From NCBI RefSeq assembly GCF_023065955.2, contig NW_026622841.1:23557501-23621500 (forward strand): a DNA stretch of 64,000 bases, read 5' to 3'. Positions within the stretch are counted from its first letter, which is position 1; each line of letters begins with the position of its first letter. This document shows positions 12,955 to 27,160 of the stretch, in pieces. The stretch is from Ursus arctos. Taxonomy: Eukaryota; Chordata; Mammalia; Carnivora; Ursidae. Under the pieces are notes generated by a model. The model saw nothing but the letters and a program-made list of their open reading frames with translations. It was not told where the DNA came from and made no database searches. The position numbers and the translations under genes were made by a program.

Positions 12955-13150
12955 GGTTTGGACGCTCAGTGTGGGATGAGCGTCGAGGCAGGAGAGGGCA
13001 TGCTCGTAGGCACCGCCAGGGAAAGCCTTACGTGGAAGGTGGGGTTTGAACTGGGTCTTTTAAAGGCAGGGACTAAAATATGGGAGGCGGGGGCGGCACC
13101 TTTGGGAACAGGGGCACTGTCACGATGGTGGGAAAAGCAAGGCATGGAAA
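12955..13150 (-). repeat. L2-like LINE remnant
   Basis: GGTGGGGTTTGAACTGGGTC and GGAAAAGCAAGGCATGGAAA match the antisense L2 end pattern (type 'tttgagctgggtcttgaag ... gcaaaggcatgga'). Edges uncertain. Confidence 0.45.
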
Positions 13151-16100
13151 GGAAACGTCCTAGCTGGTGAACCAGCAGCGCGGGAAGCAGGAGGATGCGT
13201 CTTCAGGGTGCTTCGGGGTTTAATCCAAGCACCGGGTATGGGCCATTTCTCCTTCTGGCCGCCGAGTGCCTGCTTTGTGCTCAGCCCCTCCTGATTCTCT
13301 GCGGAGAGCATAGAACAGGCCGTACCCCGGGAACCTACCTCCTCACTGTCGGCAGTTCTGTTATTCCGTCATGAGTACTGTCAGGAAATTGGGTCCCCAA
13401 AACACCTGACCTTTAGTGTTCGCATCTGAAGTAAGACCCAGAGAAACTCCGCTGCAGCCTTTGACACGATTCCCTAACTGTACTTACGCAAGAATCTAAT
13501 TTACTGCGATTTTGATCTTTGAAGATGACCAGGTAGGCTCCTGTAACTGTGACGGACATGTAAAAACATCGTGACTTCAGTGCTCCCTACACTCACCTCT
13601 GTTATGGTTCCCTGCTGTCTTAGCGGCGCCCCGGGCATCCCCCGTGAACAGCTTTGCTCCTTGCTGGCGTGTCATGCTGCTGGGTCTGGAGATGCCCGCT
13701 GGGCTCGCGCAAGCTGGCATTTTGTGCTTCTGTTTGCTGTTTACTTTTCATCGTTGAGTCTGTTCTCCCACCAGTCCTGTGATTGCCCCGAGGGGAGAAA
13801 TTGATTTCAGAGAAGGCTTGTCTGTGGTTTGAGTAGATTGGCCCGTGGTGAGGTGGGAATCCTAAGAACTTGGTCTCCTGACCTGCGCGTGCCCCCTCCT
13901 CTTGGAGTGGCTGTGGCTTCCTCTGGGAACATCCGACAGCTGTCCAGTGAGAGCAAGGTCCCACCGTAGGGCCACGGGCTGGTGTCCTTGAGAAGTTTCC
14001 TACCCTTTGTGCTTCCTTCAGACATGCTACGTTGTTTTATTTTCTCTTTAAAATCCTTGTTCTTTCTCAGGCGCTCATTTCCCTTTTCGAACTGTGTCAC
14101 AAAGTGGTCCTGTTTGCAAAGCGATGCACTCTTTTCTGCAGAGATCCAGGCCATATTCCTCCATAGGCTCAGGGTAGTGCCACGTTCATGCCCTCTAGGC
14201 AGAGTTCAAGATGGCGGGTTAGATATGGGGTGGGCTCAGAGTTAATGAGCTGGCTCTCTCTCTGGGCCATCTGTTGCCAAGAAAGCACTTAGAGACTTTC
14301 CCTGAATGTCCATAAGCATGCTCCTCAGCAGTTCGAGTCTGCCGAGAAATTACTGTATAAATTCGCACTGGCCTAGGCTCTCTCTTCTGGCCAGAGGGTA
14401 CGTCATGAACTCTTAGGAGGTTAAAACCAAACACTTCACCATAGGCAGGCAGCTCACTTGAACCTGGAGGTACTGTTTCTGCTCCGTCCGGTTAGTGACA
14501 TTGTTTCTCTATCTGGAAGATGACCACGTTGGGTGGAAGTTGGGCTGAGCTCTTTACTGTCCTCTCCCCTTTGTAATCCTGGTGTCTGTCTCCTTTCCCT
14601 TGGACTTCAGACACCTTCCAGAAAGCCACTGAATCTTTTTTTTTTTTTTAATAATGTGGCCATCCCTCCTTTATCTGGGACAAGTGTCACATCTAACACT
14701 CTTCTACTTGTTGTCTTCTCCAACCCACCCCCCCCAATTCCAAACTGATTCCTGTCTTTACACTTTATTCATAATGTGACTGTGGGAAAGGATTCTAAGG
14801 AGCAATTCGTCTCTATGGCCTCGGAAAACTGAAGCACTATTTTATTTTTTGAGTTGTCTACCCAAGTCCCTGACCACTGAACACTGGAGAGAGAAAGAGG
14901 GAGAGGCCACCTCTCCATGGTCTCATTGTGTCTCAGCCCTAAGACAGGGAGATGTGGTACACATAGAAGATGCCCTTGGGATGACCTAAAGTCTTCGTCT
15001 ATCTTCTTTCTTGTCATCTGTGAGCAAAAAGAGTGACATGTGGAAGCTGGGAAGGATGGGAAGGATGGTGGGGATGTGCTTCTGAATACATTAAACCCCA
15101 TTCATTAAGAAGAAAGGAATAAGGAATTATCTCCCTCTTAATCAGGTTACAGATGTGCAAAGCTAGCAAATGAGAGTGGGATTGCCACCCCCTCCCCAAC
15201 AAGTAGACACTAATTAGTAACTAGTGGGATAACTGTCCCCCGATGAACTGTAGCCCCTATTCAGGGAGTTATTGGCTCACCAGTCGAGCTCCTTCTAGAA
15301 ACAACTGAGAAGAGTTCTGTGGGGTGGGGGAGCCACTCCAGAATTTTCTATAAATGTTTAAAATGTTACTACAGAATCAGCAGCCAGAGTGAATACTCCT
15401 TTCTTTGTAGATAAGAAAACAGTGCGTGAACCAGCATCACCCATAGGTACTTCTCCTCAGCATGATGTTCTAACTGGTGGTTCGGACAGTAGAAAAGGCT
15501 GTGAGCCCCGAGACAAATGGCACAACCGCGGAGAGCCGCTGCTCAGAAGCCAGGCCCCCAGGTTCTCCTGACCGTTTCCTGACACTCAGTGTCCTGACAA
15601 GAAGGATGGTTTCCCTACAACTTGCTCTCCTGCCTCAGCTCCAGAAAGTGCAAAGCAAGCAACACCCACGGAGCTGTTTCGCCAACCTGAGACCAGCTCT
15701 TTCCCTTCAGTAAGGATCCGTGACGCTGCCTGCGGCTGTTTCTTACCAGGCAGGGGATGGAAATTAACAGGACAGAGCCAGGCAACTTTTGGCCAGGCTT
15801 TCCTGTTCATGTTACATTAGCCAGCGCTTGCCTCTGCAGGCTTGAGGAATTGTAATTGCAATCCTTCATTCCTCTCTGCTCCTGAAGAAAAATAGCTTCA
15901 ATTTGGGGAAAAGGCATTTGTCTTTGACTTGAGCCTTCAACAGGCCAAAGTGGCAGGGGCTTTGGCTGGGGCTGGCCCGTTCCTGATGAGGGCAATTGGC
16001 CTAGGAGGCTTGTGGAGGAAGGCAGGGTGGAGATTCATGCCTAATACGGAGGAACTTTGGGGGGGGGGGCAGCCCCAGGAGGCAGGAAGTGAGGTTTGCT

Positions 16101-16189
16101 GGGATTTTCTATCCTCAGCTCTCACATTATTTTCTGTTTCTTGTGGTATTTCCTGACTTTAAACTAGCATCCAACTCTACTCAGTGCTT

Positions 16190-17390
16190 TTTAACAATAT
16201 TTTTTAAAATAATTTTTTAAACTGTAGCTGGAAAAGCACCTAATATAAAATTTACCATCTTAACCATTAAAAAAAAAAAAAAAAGAAGATTTTAGTTATT
16301 TATTTGAGAGCGCGAAAACACATGCAGGAATGAGCAGGGGGAGGGGCAGAGGGAGAAGGAGAAGCAGACACCTCACTGAGCAGGGAGCTAGAAGCAGGAC
16401 TCGATTCCAAGACCCTGAGATTATGACCTGAGCGGAAGATAGATGCTTAACTGAGCCACCCAGGCACATCCCCCATCTTAACCATTTTTACCTGCACAGT
16501 TCGGTGGTGGTAAGTATATCCGCATTGTTGCAAAACAGAATTCCAGAGCTCTTCGTGTTGGAAAACTGAAACTTTATACCCGTTGAAGAGCTCCCATTTC
16601 TCCCTCCCACCAGCCCCTGGCAACCACCATTGACTTAGGACCACCTCAGGTGTGTATGTAAGTGGAATTGTACATTAGTCTGTTTGTGACTGGCTTGTTA
16701 CTGAGTATAATGTCCTCAAGACTCATCCATGTTGCAGCCTGTGGCAGAATTTCCTTTTTTAAAGCTGAATAATGCTCCAGTGCGTGTATACACCACGTTT
16801 TGTTTACCCACTCTTACCCATCAGCTGATGGATGTTTGGGTTTCTTTTACCTCTGGGCTATTGTGAACAATGCTACAATGAACAAGGGTGTGCAAATACC
16901 TCCTTTTAATTCTTTTCAGCGTACACCCAGCAGTGGGATTGTTGGATCAGATGGCAGTTCTGTTTTTAATTTTTTGAGGACCCTGGAGATTGTTTTCCAT
17001 AGTGACGGCACCACCTTGCTTTCCTATCAATAGAGCACAAGTGTTTCCGTTTCTTCACATCCTTGACAACACTTGCTCTTTTGTTTTGGTCGTAGCTATC
17101 CTAATAGGTATGAAGTAATCTCTCCTTGCAGTTTTAATTTCCATTTCTGTAATGATTAGTGATGCTCATTTTTCACACGCATCTTGGCCATTCATATGTT
17201 GTCTTTGGAAAAATGTTCAAGTTCTTTGCCCGTTTTTTTTTTTTGTTGTTGTTGTTGTTTTTTTTTTTTTTTTTTTGCGTTATTTGCTCTTTGTTGAGTT
17301 GTAAGAGCTCTTTGTATATTCTGGATATTAACTCCTTATTAGAAATATGATCTGCAAATACTTCCTACTATACATAAGTTACCTTTAATG
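16190..17390 (-). mobile_element. Ancient L1M LINE 3' region (interrupted by a SINE)
   Basis: The + strand shows the antisense L1M 3' region in order: AAATTTACCATCTTAACCAT, CAGCCCCTGGCAACCACCAT, AGACTCATCCATGTTGCAGC, CTTTTGTTTTGGTCGTAGC, AGCTCTTTGTATATTCTGGA, TGATCTGCAAATACTTCCT. A SINE at 16269-16472 splits it. A T/GTT-rich low-complexity stretch lies at 17230-17276. No intact frame remains. Confidence 0.88.
16269..16472 (-). mobile_element. Carnivore SINE nested in the L1M, with an unusual tail
   Basis: Antisense SINEC body (TTTAGTTATTTATTTGAGAG, AGGACTCGATTCCAAGACCC, ACTGAGCCACCCAGGCAC) flanked by a perfect 14-base target duplication CCATCTTAACCATT at 16255-16268 and 16473-16486. At its 3' end, where a minus-strand copy should show T, the + strand shows sixteen A (16269-16284), that is, an oligo-T tail in sense. 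Confidence 0.92.
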
Positions 17391-18363
17391 ATCTATTTTG
17401 AGTAGACTTCTTAGGCCCACTGTTTGCCTTCATTTTAAAGGCTATTTGTTTTCTTGGTCTCAGTCTTCAAAATGGACTTAATTTTACAATTCCAATTTAG
17501 TTATTCAGAGAAGATTACCTAGCTCCTCTCTGACCAGTATGAAAAGGTTTCGTGGTGAATGGAGGGGGAAAGGTCAGTGGTGTTTTCCTTCCAGCCTATA
17601 AACAGTGGACCGGACGTGGGCAGCCCAGATCCCTGGACAGGTCGTCTTCAGGGTGAGCATGCATGGCTGGCCCTAGTATTGTCAGATCTAGCAGATCGCT
17701 GAAGCCATTGGGGTTTGCCCTGGAATCTTTGAGACTCCCAGGAGAGCCTTGTAACTCCAGTTGCTCTAAAGTCCATCTCAACCTTCCAGAATTTCTCTGA
17801 CTTAGCTCTTGGGCTTGTGGCTGGAGCCAGACACCCATACATACTCAAGGCTCAGATGAAGTCGCTGTTCTCTCTGTGCCATCACCCCTATGAGCTCACC
17901 CACCACTGAAGTCCTGTAATACATCAAACCTCTGTTCCTTGGGAGTTTGCATATACTGGGTTCCTCTGGTCTTCCTGATCATTCTTTTGCCACCCTTGCA
18001 GTTGAGACAGTTGACTGGTGGGCTGGGAGAGGATTTCCACATGGCGGGCGTTTCTCTGTCCTACACCAGGGTTCCTGGCATGAAGAGGAGCAGGGAATTG
18101 GAGCACAGTGCAAAGTAAATGGACTTAGGTTCTCCAGTAGAATGATCATTTTGGCCTTGGGATGTGAGCAGTGCCTAGTACTGTGCCCTCCCTGAAGGTC
18201 AAATCCTGTGTGGGCTCATCTAGGCTCAGAGAAGCCCAGGAGCGGAGTGCAAGTCCTGCCATGCTGGGGTACAGCCAGCATCCCAAGATGATTTAGTAAA
18301 GAGATCAGGGGGCTGGCCTCGTGAACAGACCACAGGATGCCCTTGTGAAGTTTCATGGGCCTC

Positions 18364-18382
18364 GGGGGGGGGGGGGGGGGGG
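18364..18382 (+). repeat. G19 homopolymer
   Basis: Nineteen consecutive G. Likely length-polymorphic and prone to assembly error; able to form G-quadruplex-like structure in the transcript. Confidence 0.95.
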
Positions 18383-20131
18383 AAGAGACCTTGACGGGAT
18401 TTGTCCAACTTTTAATACACATTCCCTGGCAGCCTCCCCTTATTATACAACTTACAACCTGTATTTTGTCATTTGACCTTTGGTAGAAGAGACTGAACTG
18501 AGAAGTTGGGTTCCTTTGAGCCATGCTCTAGGGCAAGAACTGTTTTTCCAGCCTTCAAAGCATTGCATGGCTTCCTTTACGGAGCAAGAGGTTTGTGGAG
18601 GTTAATAATTAACTCAGAGGGCCTGTCTGACCTCCTTTTATTGCTACTCCACTTTCCGACAGATGCTACCTTATGTTTAGAGACATTTGTGGCCTTTACC
18701 ACACCCTGATACTGGAGCAGACCCAGAAGGAAATTCCATCCTCTTCTACATTTCAGGGCTAGGGGCATCGTGAAGGTAGGGGTGATGGTTGTACCAACAT
18801 GAGTACAGACTTTGGGTCTCAGCATCAAGTATTATTCTGCGTTTTGACTTTCCTCCCACCCAAGGATTCTGGTCTAAATATTCTCAACATTGATTGTACA
18901 GGAGAAATCCAATTCCCTCTAGTATATAAATTTCTTTGTGACAGTTTAATGTTGTGAACTATAAATTGATCCATTGTGTTTATTTAAAAAAAAATCATTC
19001 TGTTGATGGGAAGAATTACTACAGATATAATCCTATTGTAGAGACGTTGCCCTATCTCTCTGCCTGTGGCTTTCTGAGGTCAGTTATCTTAGACGTTTTC
19101 CAAGCTACCCAGACCCCTCATTCATCTCTGGCCCTTCAGGCATTACAGTAATTACACTAGATGGCAGAGGAATTGTTACCAGATCCTATCTTCGAAATAG
19201 GGAAATTATGAGCTAATTTTAGGCCATCTCAAATTAATGAGAATGTTCTTGGTGGAGTGCTACCAACATAAACCTTTAAAAAATGACAAGTGGGAGATAC
19301 TTAAATCTTTTATCTGTAGAGCTCGGTCCAAGCCCTGCACGTACACCTGATTGCTGTTATCTGGCCAATTGCTAGGCTGGCTCTTTTGTCTTTCCTGTAG
19401 GTTTTATTAGATTTCCTCTGGGGCTTTGCCGGTGGTCAGCAACCTGTCTTGGGGTGCGGTGGAGGAGGAAATGAGGTTCTAAGTGACAGAACTCCATGTC
19501 TAGGGGCGTCACCTGGACTGAAGGGGCTGCAGTGCAGCAGGACAACCGACAGGCACAGTGCCCCCGTCCTGCATGGCCCAGATGCAGCTCCTTCCTGCCT
19601 GGACGTCCATCTTTGATCTTCTTTTATTAACCTACAATTATTTCTCCTATGTGGGCATGACCAAAGGCTGTTTTTTAATATGGTTGTGTCCAAACAGTTG
19701 ACTCCTTTGATCTCAAAATGACTCTCCACTTCTCCATGTCTTATACCTTGGCAGGGGAGGTGGGCACGAGAGTGGGGAGAAGCCTGTTGTTTTCTGGGCA
19801 CTGACATGGCCCCGTTGGCTCCCTGATGCATTTATCCTCTATTGGATGGTGCCTCTCCAATGCCACCAGCCCGCAGCTCCAACATCTCTTGTTTGGGAGT
19901 GGTAATTAGGGAGCACAGTCTATTGGGGAAGACAGGAATAACTTTACATAAGATTGAGAAAATTTAGTTGTGTATACTGAAGAATGAGGGGGTAAAATTG
20001 TAAGGTTATGGGGAGGCTGAAGCCTGTGTGCCCCCGACCCCTGGTCCCTCATTGATACTCCCACTCCTTTCCTGGGAAGTATCCTTGTCCACTGCCCTTC
20101 CCTGATCTTTTCCTCCTTTTCTTTTCTTTTC

Positions 20132-20326
20132 TTTTTTTTTTAAAGATTTTATTTATTCGACAGAGATAGAGACAGCCAGCGAGAGAGGGAACACAAGCAC
20201 GGGGAGTGGGAGAGGAAGAAGCAGGCTCATAGCAGAGGAGCCTGATGTGGGGCTTGATCCCATAACGCCAGGATCACGCCCTGAGCCAAAGGCAGACACT
20301 TAACTGCTGTGCCACCCAGGCGCCCC
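20132..20326 (-). mobile_element. Young carnivore SINE (SINEC1_AMe-like)
   Basis: Antisense copy with T run, AAAGATTTTATTTATTCGAC, GAGATAGAGACAGCCAGCGA, CAGGCTCATAGCAGAGGAGC, ending in GTGCCACCCAGGCGCCCCA. It is flanked by a perfect 18-base duplication, TCTTTTCCTCCTTTTCTT, at 20106-20123 and 20329-20346. Nearly identical in layout to the copies at 28626 and 37371, so a recently active subfamily. Confidence 0.96.
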
Positions 20327-21387
20327 AGTCTTTTCCTCCTTTTCTTAATGAAACTCTTTTAAATTAAGACTGTGGCCTCAGAAATCACTCTCTGGGATCA
20401 CATACTGACTCTTCTGCATACTGACTTGGAAGAGAATTTCATCTCCCGCGCCTTAGTTTTTTCCACTTGTAGAATGGACTTGTCGTGGGCACCGAACAAG
20501 TGAGAGAACTCTTGAAACTTGTGGGGCCGAGCGCTCAGTAGGTGCTCATCCTTCCAGTGGTGCGAGTGAGAAAAAGGCTCCTTCTGCCCCTCTGCTGCCT
20601 CGGCCCGATGACACTGCCCAGTGTACAAGATGGCCCCTCTCATTTGTAGCTAACGCCCTGATTCTGCTCGGCTGCTCTGGCTTGGCGAGCTTTACCATGG
20701 CCGTTCGGTTGTGTGGGTGAATCTCGCCTCCATGCCCCATTGGTCGCTTGAAGCCCTCTCATTTTTCCCTCCCTAGTGTCTTCCGATCCTTTTCATTACT
20801 CGGTCACCACCAGCTTAAGTCACGCCCTGATTGTTCTTGTGAGATCATTACTGCAGTAATAATTGCCTTACTGACTTCCTCCCTTGTGTCTGGCAAACCT
20901 TCCCCCATATCAGTTCTTCCCCTTCCTGCCAGTTTCTAAGCTGCACATCTGATGGTCCTTGAATTGTGTGTAAACTTGAACTTCATGAAAATGAATTTAG
21001 AAAATAAAACATCCTCAACTAGACACTTACATGCATTGGGAGGCTGGGGTGGGTGTGGGGTGGTAACATGAATTGGTTCCATCTTTCTGGAAGTTAATTT
21101 TCTTCTATCTCTCAAGAAACTGTATTCTGACATGGGGATTCTGCTAGGATGATAGTGTCCTTTGAATCATGAATTCAGAGATGTGTATACAACATTTGCC
21201 CCATCGTTGATAGCAGCTAAACATCAGGAAAAGAACCAAAATGACCTATCATAAGAATTGGTTAAATTGTGGCTCATTTGTGTTGGGTGGGGGGACACTC
21301 CAGCCCATGAGGGGCCATTGTGTGAACTGGAAAAAAAAAAAACAAAACACCCCCTCTGGGTGGAATGCCCCCCTCCCAGGCTTGTGA

Positions 21388-22284
<897 letters not shown>

Positions 22285-22783
22285 TAGTTCAGTTCCAGTT
22301 GGGGGAGGTGCTGGGGACAGCTGTGTGCTGCAAGGGAGTGTGCTGCGGTCTCAAAGCTGGCATTTCATTTGCAGTTAGCCCACATTTAGTGTGCCGAGTG
22401 AAACCTTCATGTCCATGCTAGATGCTGGAGGGTAACTGTGTTGGTGAGTGCGTACCTCTCTTGGCAGAGACTGGATGGTATGAACTGGCACAATATAATG
22501 GTGGTGTGGATTTGGTGCCCCAGATGGCCTAGGTGCCGAGAAAAAGACCCCAACATCTAGACAGGCATCCCCAGAGAGTGAAGGTCAAATGCCCAGGGCA
22601 TGTTTGTCATACCAGATGTCTTATGAGTGATAGAGCTGCATGGCTTGGTGGCAGATGAGGTCCATAGGTTCCCTCCATCTAGCTTTTTGTGGGGTCTACT
22701 TTGTAGGACAGGAATATCCTGAACGGCCAGCATGGGGAGAACCAGGCAGCCTTGGAAATGTGGGGCAGAAGGATCTGGGTTTT

Positions 22784-22964
22784 ATTTTTTTAGGATGTAT
22801 ATATTTGAAAGAGAGAATGAGTGGGGCTTAGGGGCAGAGGGAGGGGGAAAAGCAGACTCCCCACTAAGCAGGGGAGCCCAACGCAGGGCTCAATCCCAGG
22901 GCCCCGAGACCACAATCTGAGCCAAAGGCAGGTGCCTAAGCGACTGAGCCACCCAGGCGCCCTG
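22784..22964 (-). mobile_element. Carnivore SINE (SINEC), older copy
   Basis: Degraded T-rich tail, then ATATTTGAAAGAGAGAATGA, CCCCACTAAGCAGGGGAGCC, GGGCTCAATCCCAGGGCCCC, GACTGAGCCACCCAGGCGCC. Flanked by the 14-base duplication AGGATCTGGGTTTT at 22770-22783 and 22965-22978. Confidence 0.95.
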
Positions 22965-25299
22965 AGGATCTGGGTTTTTTTGATCACCTAACTTCTTTGG
23001 CCTTTGGTTCCTGCTCTGTGAATTAGTAGGGGTTGGATCCGATGATCTTCAGAATTTCACCCAGTTTGGTGGTTGCTAATAAGAGGGTCACATTCCTCTA
23101 GCAGTAGAAACTCTGTTCAAAACGTGTAGAAACCACATGATTCTTGATATTGCAAGGGAAAAACCCAGTTGCTTTTACTTTCTGGCCTCCCATGTCTTGC
23201 CTGCGAAGGATTGAGTGTGGCTTGATGGTTTAAAGGAAGAGGTGTCTCCCTTCCAGGAGGGTACTCCTAGTTTCTTTGGCTTTGACAATGAAAAGGAGTG
23301 GTTACTAGAACAGTAGAAGATGGAGTGAAATATGCTGAAATGCACGGCTTGCGTATCTTCATTCGTAACAGTTTTTAGCATTTCTTCAGAGCTGTGGGCT
23401 TTGTCCTGAGTCAGCTCCAGGCAGGGCTAATTCCTCAGTGTGACAGGTGTGTGCCTAGGCATGCTCAGTCCCACCCCAAAGGCAACACCATGTCCTTGTG
23501 TCCACCCCAGGCCTCTCGGCTGCTGAGCCAGCCTAGCCCCCCAGGCCCTGGCTCCAGGACTCCAGCTCTTCAGTCCCCTCTCCGGTGGTGAAGGCTAAGA
23601 CCCTGTGAGGCTCTGAGGAGGCACAAGAAGCGGGTGGTTTATCTTGCACTGCTCTCTACCTTAGCTGTTCTGGAAGCGCCAACTGTAACAGAAGGCCCCG
23701 GGCGTGGTCTCTCCTTCCTTGCGTACAACACCTCTTAGAGAAACGCCTAATGCTTCAGGATGATGGATTCTGGGAATCAAGCAGCTGCCTAATTGATTTC
23801 CAGTGATTTATCCTGCCTTCAGCAGACAATCAAGGACCGCTCGGGGTGGGTTTGCTTTGGCTTATGGTTTGAGGATCTGAGAGGTGCCATTACCCAAGAG
23901 AACAGGTCCCAGGAATGTCAAGTCAGGGTGGTAAGAGCACAGGTGCAGGGACCTCAGACTGCTGTCCAGAGTGGGGGAGGCAAGGCAGCAAGGGGAAACC
24001 AGAGTCGTGTGCGCCTGGGGAGCCGGTGGATCCCAGGGTGGTGGGAGATCCTTAGCAGAAAAAGCAGAGTGGTCACCTGGAGGCCCAAGCCGCAAACCGT
24101 ATTCAACAATTGGGAAGGTAACTTTCCCAAATCCCTGCATTTTGCAGCCTTGGATGTTCCCAGGTACTGCGTGCAAAGTGCCGGGGTCTTCCTGTTGGAA
24201 TGTGTTTTACTTTGGAGAGGTTGATGGGAACTCGAGCTCTGTGTGGATGATCTCTGCTTCGTGCTCTGTGGAGCCTTCTGTCTGGGTCAGTTTTGTAAAA
24301 TCAGGTGATTTCAGCTGAAGACTGGATCTGCCTTAGATTCCTGCCCCTGCCGTCAAACACGCTGAATGTATTATGTACCTACTGTCTGCAGGTCTCGGGA
24401 GGGGAGGAAGGGTCCTCCCTACTGGCCAGCAAGAATGAAAAGGGGCAGGATGGTGCTCTGAGGGGCTGGGCCTGGGTGAGTGGGGCCCAGGAGGGCTGTG
24501 GGCAGGGATCGGTGCCCCCTGGGCCCAGAGCAGGCTGGCAGAGGCCTGGACCACAGCCCAAAGGCCGCAGAGCGACAGCTGAGCAGAATCAAGGGAAGGG
24601 GATGGTGCTGCAGAAAGAGGGCCGTTCTGTCAGGTCTCCTTGCTTCCTTATCCCTGAGGCTCCTTGGAGGGGCAGGTCTGAGGAGAACCTGGATCTCCTG
24701 CCAGTCAGGCTGGTGTTGGGAGGGGGGAGGGTGTTGCTCCTGCTGGCTGAACATGGTGAAACCCAGCAGCGGCTGAGTCCACGGAGGGGGGCAGGGCAGG
24801 CAAGACGAGCACCTAATTAAGGAAGAATACAAAACCCTGGTCTGGAAACCTTTTCCTCCCAGAGTTAAGTGCTCTGGGCTTGGAGGCTGATTCAGTGCAG
24901 CTGCTTGGAGCAGGACTCGAGGGAACTAACAGGTGGTGGTGCTTCTGTCACGACTCCCGGCCTCGGACACATTAAGAGAGTGTGTGTGCCTGTAGGGAAG
25001 TCATACTGCATAAGCCCAACGCTGCACAGTAGGGAGGCCTGCTGCACCCTTCGGCAGCGCCACTGGCTCGGAGCCTGAGCAGAGAGGGAGTCCCCCGGAG
25101 CTGGGCACAGCTGGGCACCGTGCATCCCTCAGGACTGTCCCGTGGGGCTGCGGAGCTGCCTCCGACCGTGTTCCTTTCCTCCGCTGCTGCTCAGACACGC
25201 ACTGCAGAATGACAAAGAATGGGATTGCACCGTGAAGAATTGGGCTCTGTGACCCCCATGTGACAGGACACAAAGCCACATGAAGGATTAGACTCGTGC

Positions 25300-25307
25300 T
25301 ATAAAAG
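25300..25307 (+). promoter_or_regulatory. Isolated TATA-box-like word
   Basis: TATAAAAG sits in a GC-rich stretch. No open frame, CpG island or other core promoter element supports it, so it is probably chance. Confidence 0.1.
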
Positions 25308-26599
25308 CAGCCACTGGGAAAATCACTTTTCCTGGAGAAGACACACAGCGGCAGGCAGAGCCAGTGAGCTGGGAGTTAAATTAGAAATATGGGGGGGGGG
25401 GGCATGGATTTAAAGGAGCAGCACACAGGGTGGCTCTCCCCGGAGCCCGTGAGGGAGGCCTGCAGCTGCACCGGGTGCTCACCGAGCAGCGAGTTAAAGC
25501 ACCCGGGGCTCCTTCAGGTGGAAAGCCTTTTTGCAGTCGCGGATTTGTAGTCAGTCCCAGACCATGCCACAAACCACAGCTGCTCCGTCAGTAACCAGGG
25601 GGGGCAGGATACGGGGTGTTTGCTTATAGGAAGTGTTTATTTCCAGGCTGCTCTTAAACAAAATTCTCCCATCCCCGGTGTTCTCTGAGGCTGCCGTGGG
25701 GCTGGGGTGCTGCGCCACGTACGCCGTATTCAGACCGGGCATTCCCTGCCCTCCCTGTGTCCCAGCCATGTCCGTCTCGGAGGAGGAGACAACTCGTTGG
25801 GGCTGATGGGATAGGAGAGGTCAGTGCGTGTTTCCTCATGAGTGACACGTTGGCATCAGCAGGAATTATCTGAAAGTGATACCTTGACCCCTGGAAGCAA
25901 TGCTTTCAAGGAGCAAATGCTCTCCGTGTGGGGAGTGGGTGTTGGGAACCCACAGGAAGGTCCCGAGGCAGGAGGCAGGCTCTGCCCTGGGGAAGTAGGA
26001 TTCTTTTGTTTTAGGGACCGGCCTGAATCGCTGGCGGAGGGCAGACCTTCCGTAACGCCCTGTTGAGGCAGCGGAGGGACAGCATCCTGAGGGCCCTCTG
26101 CTTCCTCACCTGGGTCCAGCCCGCACTCGCACTCGGGAGGGTTTACTCGGTATTAACCCTGAGCGTTCGTGATTTGTTGCCCCGGAGGTCCCCTTGTCCT
26201 GCATGTTTGTGAACAGGCTGAAACCGGAGCAGGAGGGAGGTGAGGGGGCCTTCCCCCCTCTCCTCTTTCACCTGCCCAACAAACCCCTCGTTCCTGCATC
26301 TGAGTCCCTGCCCTTCACACAGCACCTCGAGGGGTCAGGCAAGCGCTGCATCACCAGGGTGACAGAGGTGGGAGTTAAATCAGGAGGAGGTGACTGCGGA
26401 GAGCGTGTTGAGGGGAGAAGCATCCCCTAAAGCGCCGTTGAAGCAGAGAAGTCCGAAGTGGGTGCCCTTCTGGGCAAAGGGAGTGTCCCGTTGGAGGACT
26501 TGCAGTAGTCCACCCTGCCCAGACCCTGTGAGGTGGCAGGAGAAGCTGGAAAGCAGGAACCATCAGAACAGGAGGCTCTGTCCAGAGAGGGCGTTCTGA

Positions 26600-26860
26600 C
26601 TTGGAAGGCTCTGGGTTCGCAGGGCTGGGAGGCAGGGGCAGGTGTGGTCAGACGTGAATAACTTCATGGATGTCGCTGGCCGCTGTGTGGAAGCCGAGGT
26701 AGAGATGGAGAGAGGAGAGCAGGGAGGCAGCCTCATGCGGTCCAGGCAGGAAGGCACAGAGGGGTTCAGGGGGGCCCTGCCTTTGGCAGCAAGCCTGTGG
26801 GTTAGAGAATTTGGCAGGAAGCTGTCTGGGCGGCAGCCTGGCTTCTGCGACTTCGTGGGC
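26600..26860 (-). repeat. Possible L2-like LINE remnant
   Basis: AG-rich sequence with GGATGTCGCTGGCCGCTGTG and GGGAGGCAGCCTCATGCGGT in an order like antisense L2. Weak. Confidence 0.25.
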
Positions 26861-27145
26861 AGATGAAGTGAGGCAGCAGAAGTGGCAGGTTTGACGTTCC
26901 CCCCCCCCCCATAGTAGTCACGGCTGTGGTAGGGGGCGGTAAGAGGAAAGGCAGGTGGACACACTCACAGGAGGCAGGCAGTGAGTGCACAGGACCCAGG
27001 TGGGGAGAAGCGCTCCCTCCCACAAGTCACAGGTAGGAGGGGCAGGCTGGGTGCAGGGGTGGGGGGGTGGTTTCTGGATGTAAAGCAGGATTTCCTGCTT
27101 GGTTGGCAACCTCTGCTTCCCTGTGAAGGAGGACATGCGTCCTGT

Positions 27146-27160
27146 CCAAGAGGGGGCAGC
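27146..27160 (+). promoter_or_regulatory. Possible CTCF-binding motif
   Basis: CCAAGAGGGGGCAGC fits the CTCF core with one weaker position (A for C/T). Sequence motif only. Confidence 0.3.

Noticed and set aside
15389..15713. Pair of adjacent small frames suggesting a broken gene in intron 10
   Set aside because: No recognisable family, no conserved motif, no poly-A tail or target duplication that would mark a processed pseudogene.
24305..24820. 171-codon open frame with overlapping frames on both strands in intron 12
   Set aside because: Low-complexity Gly/Arg/Pro-rich translation, several frames open at once, typical of GC-rich intron. No splice-supported structure.
25300..25307. TATAAAAG as an internal promoter
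   Set aside because: No initiator, CpG-rich region or downstream exon to go with it. One such word in tens of kilobases is expected by chance.
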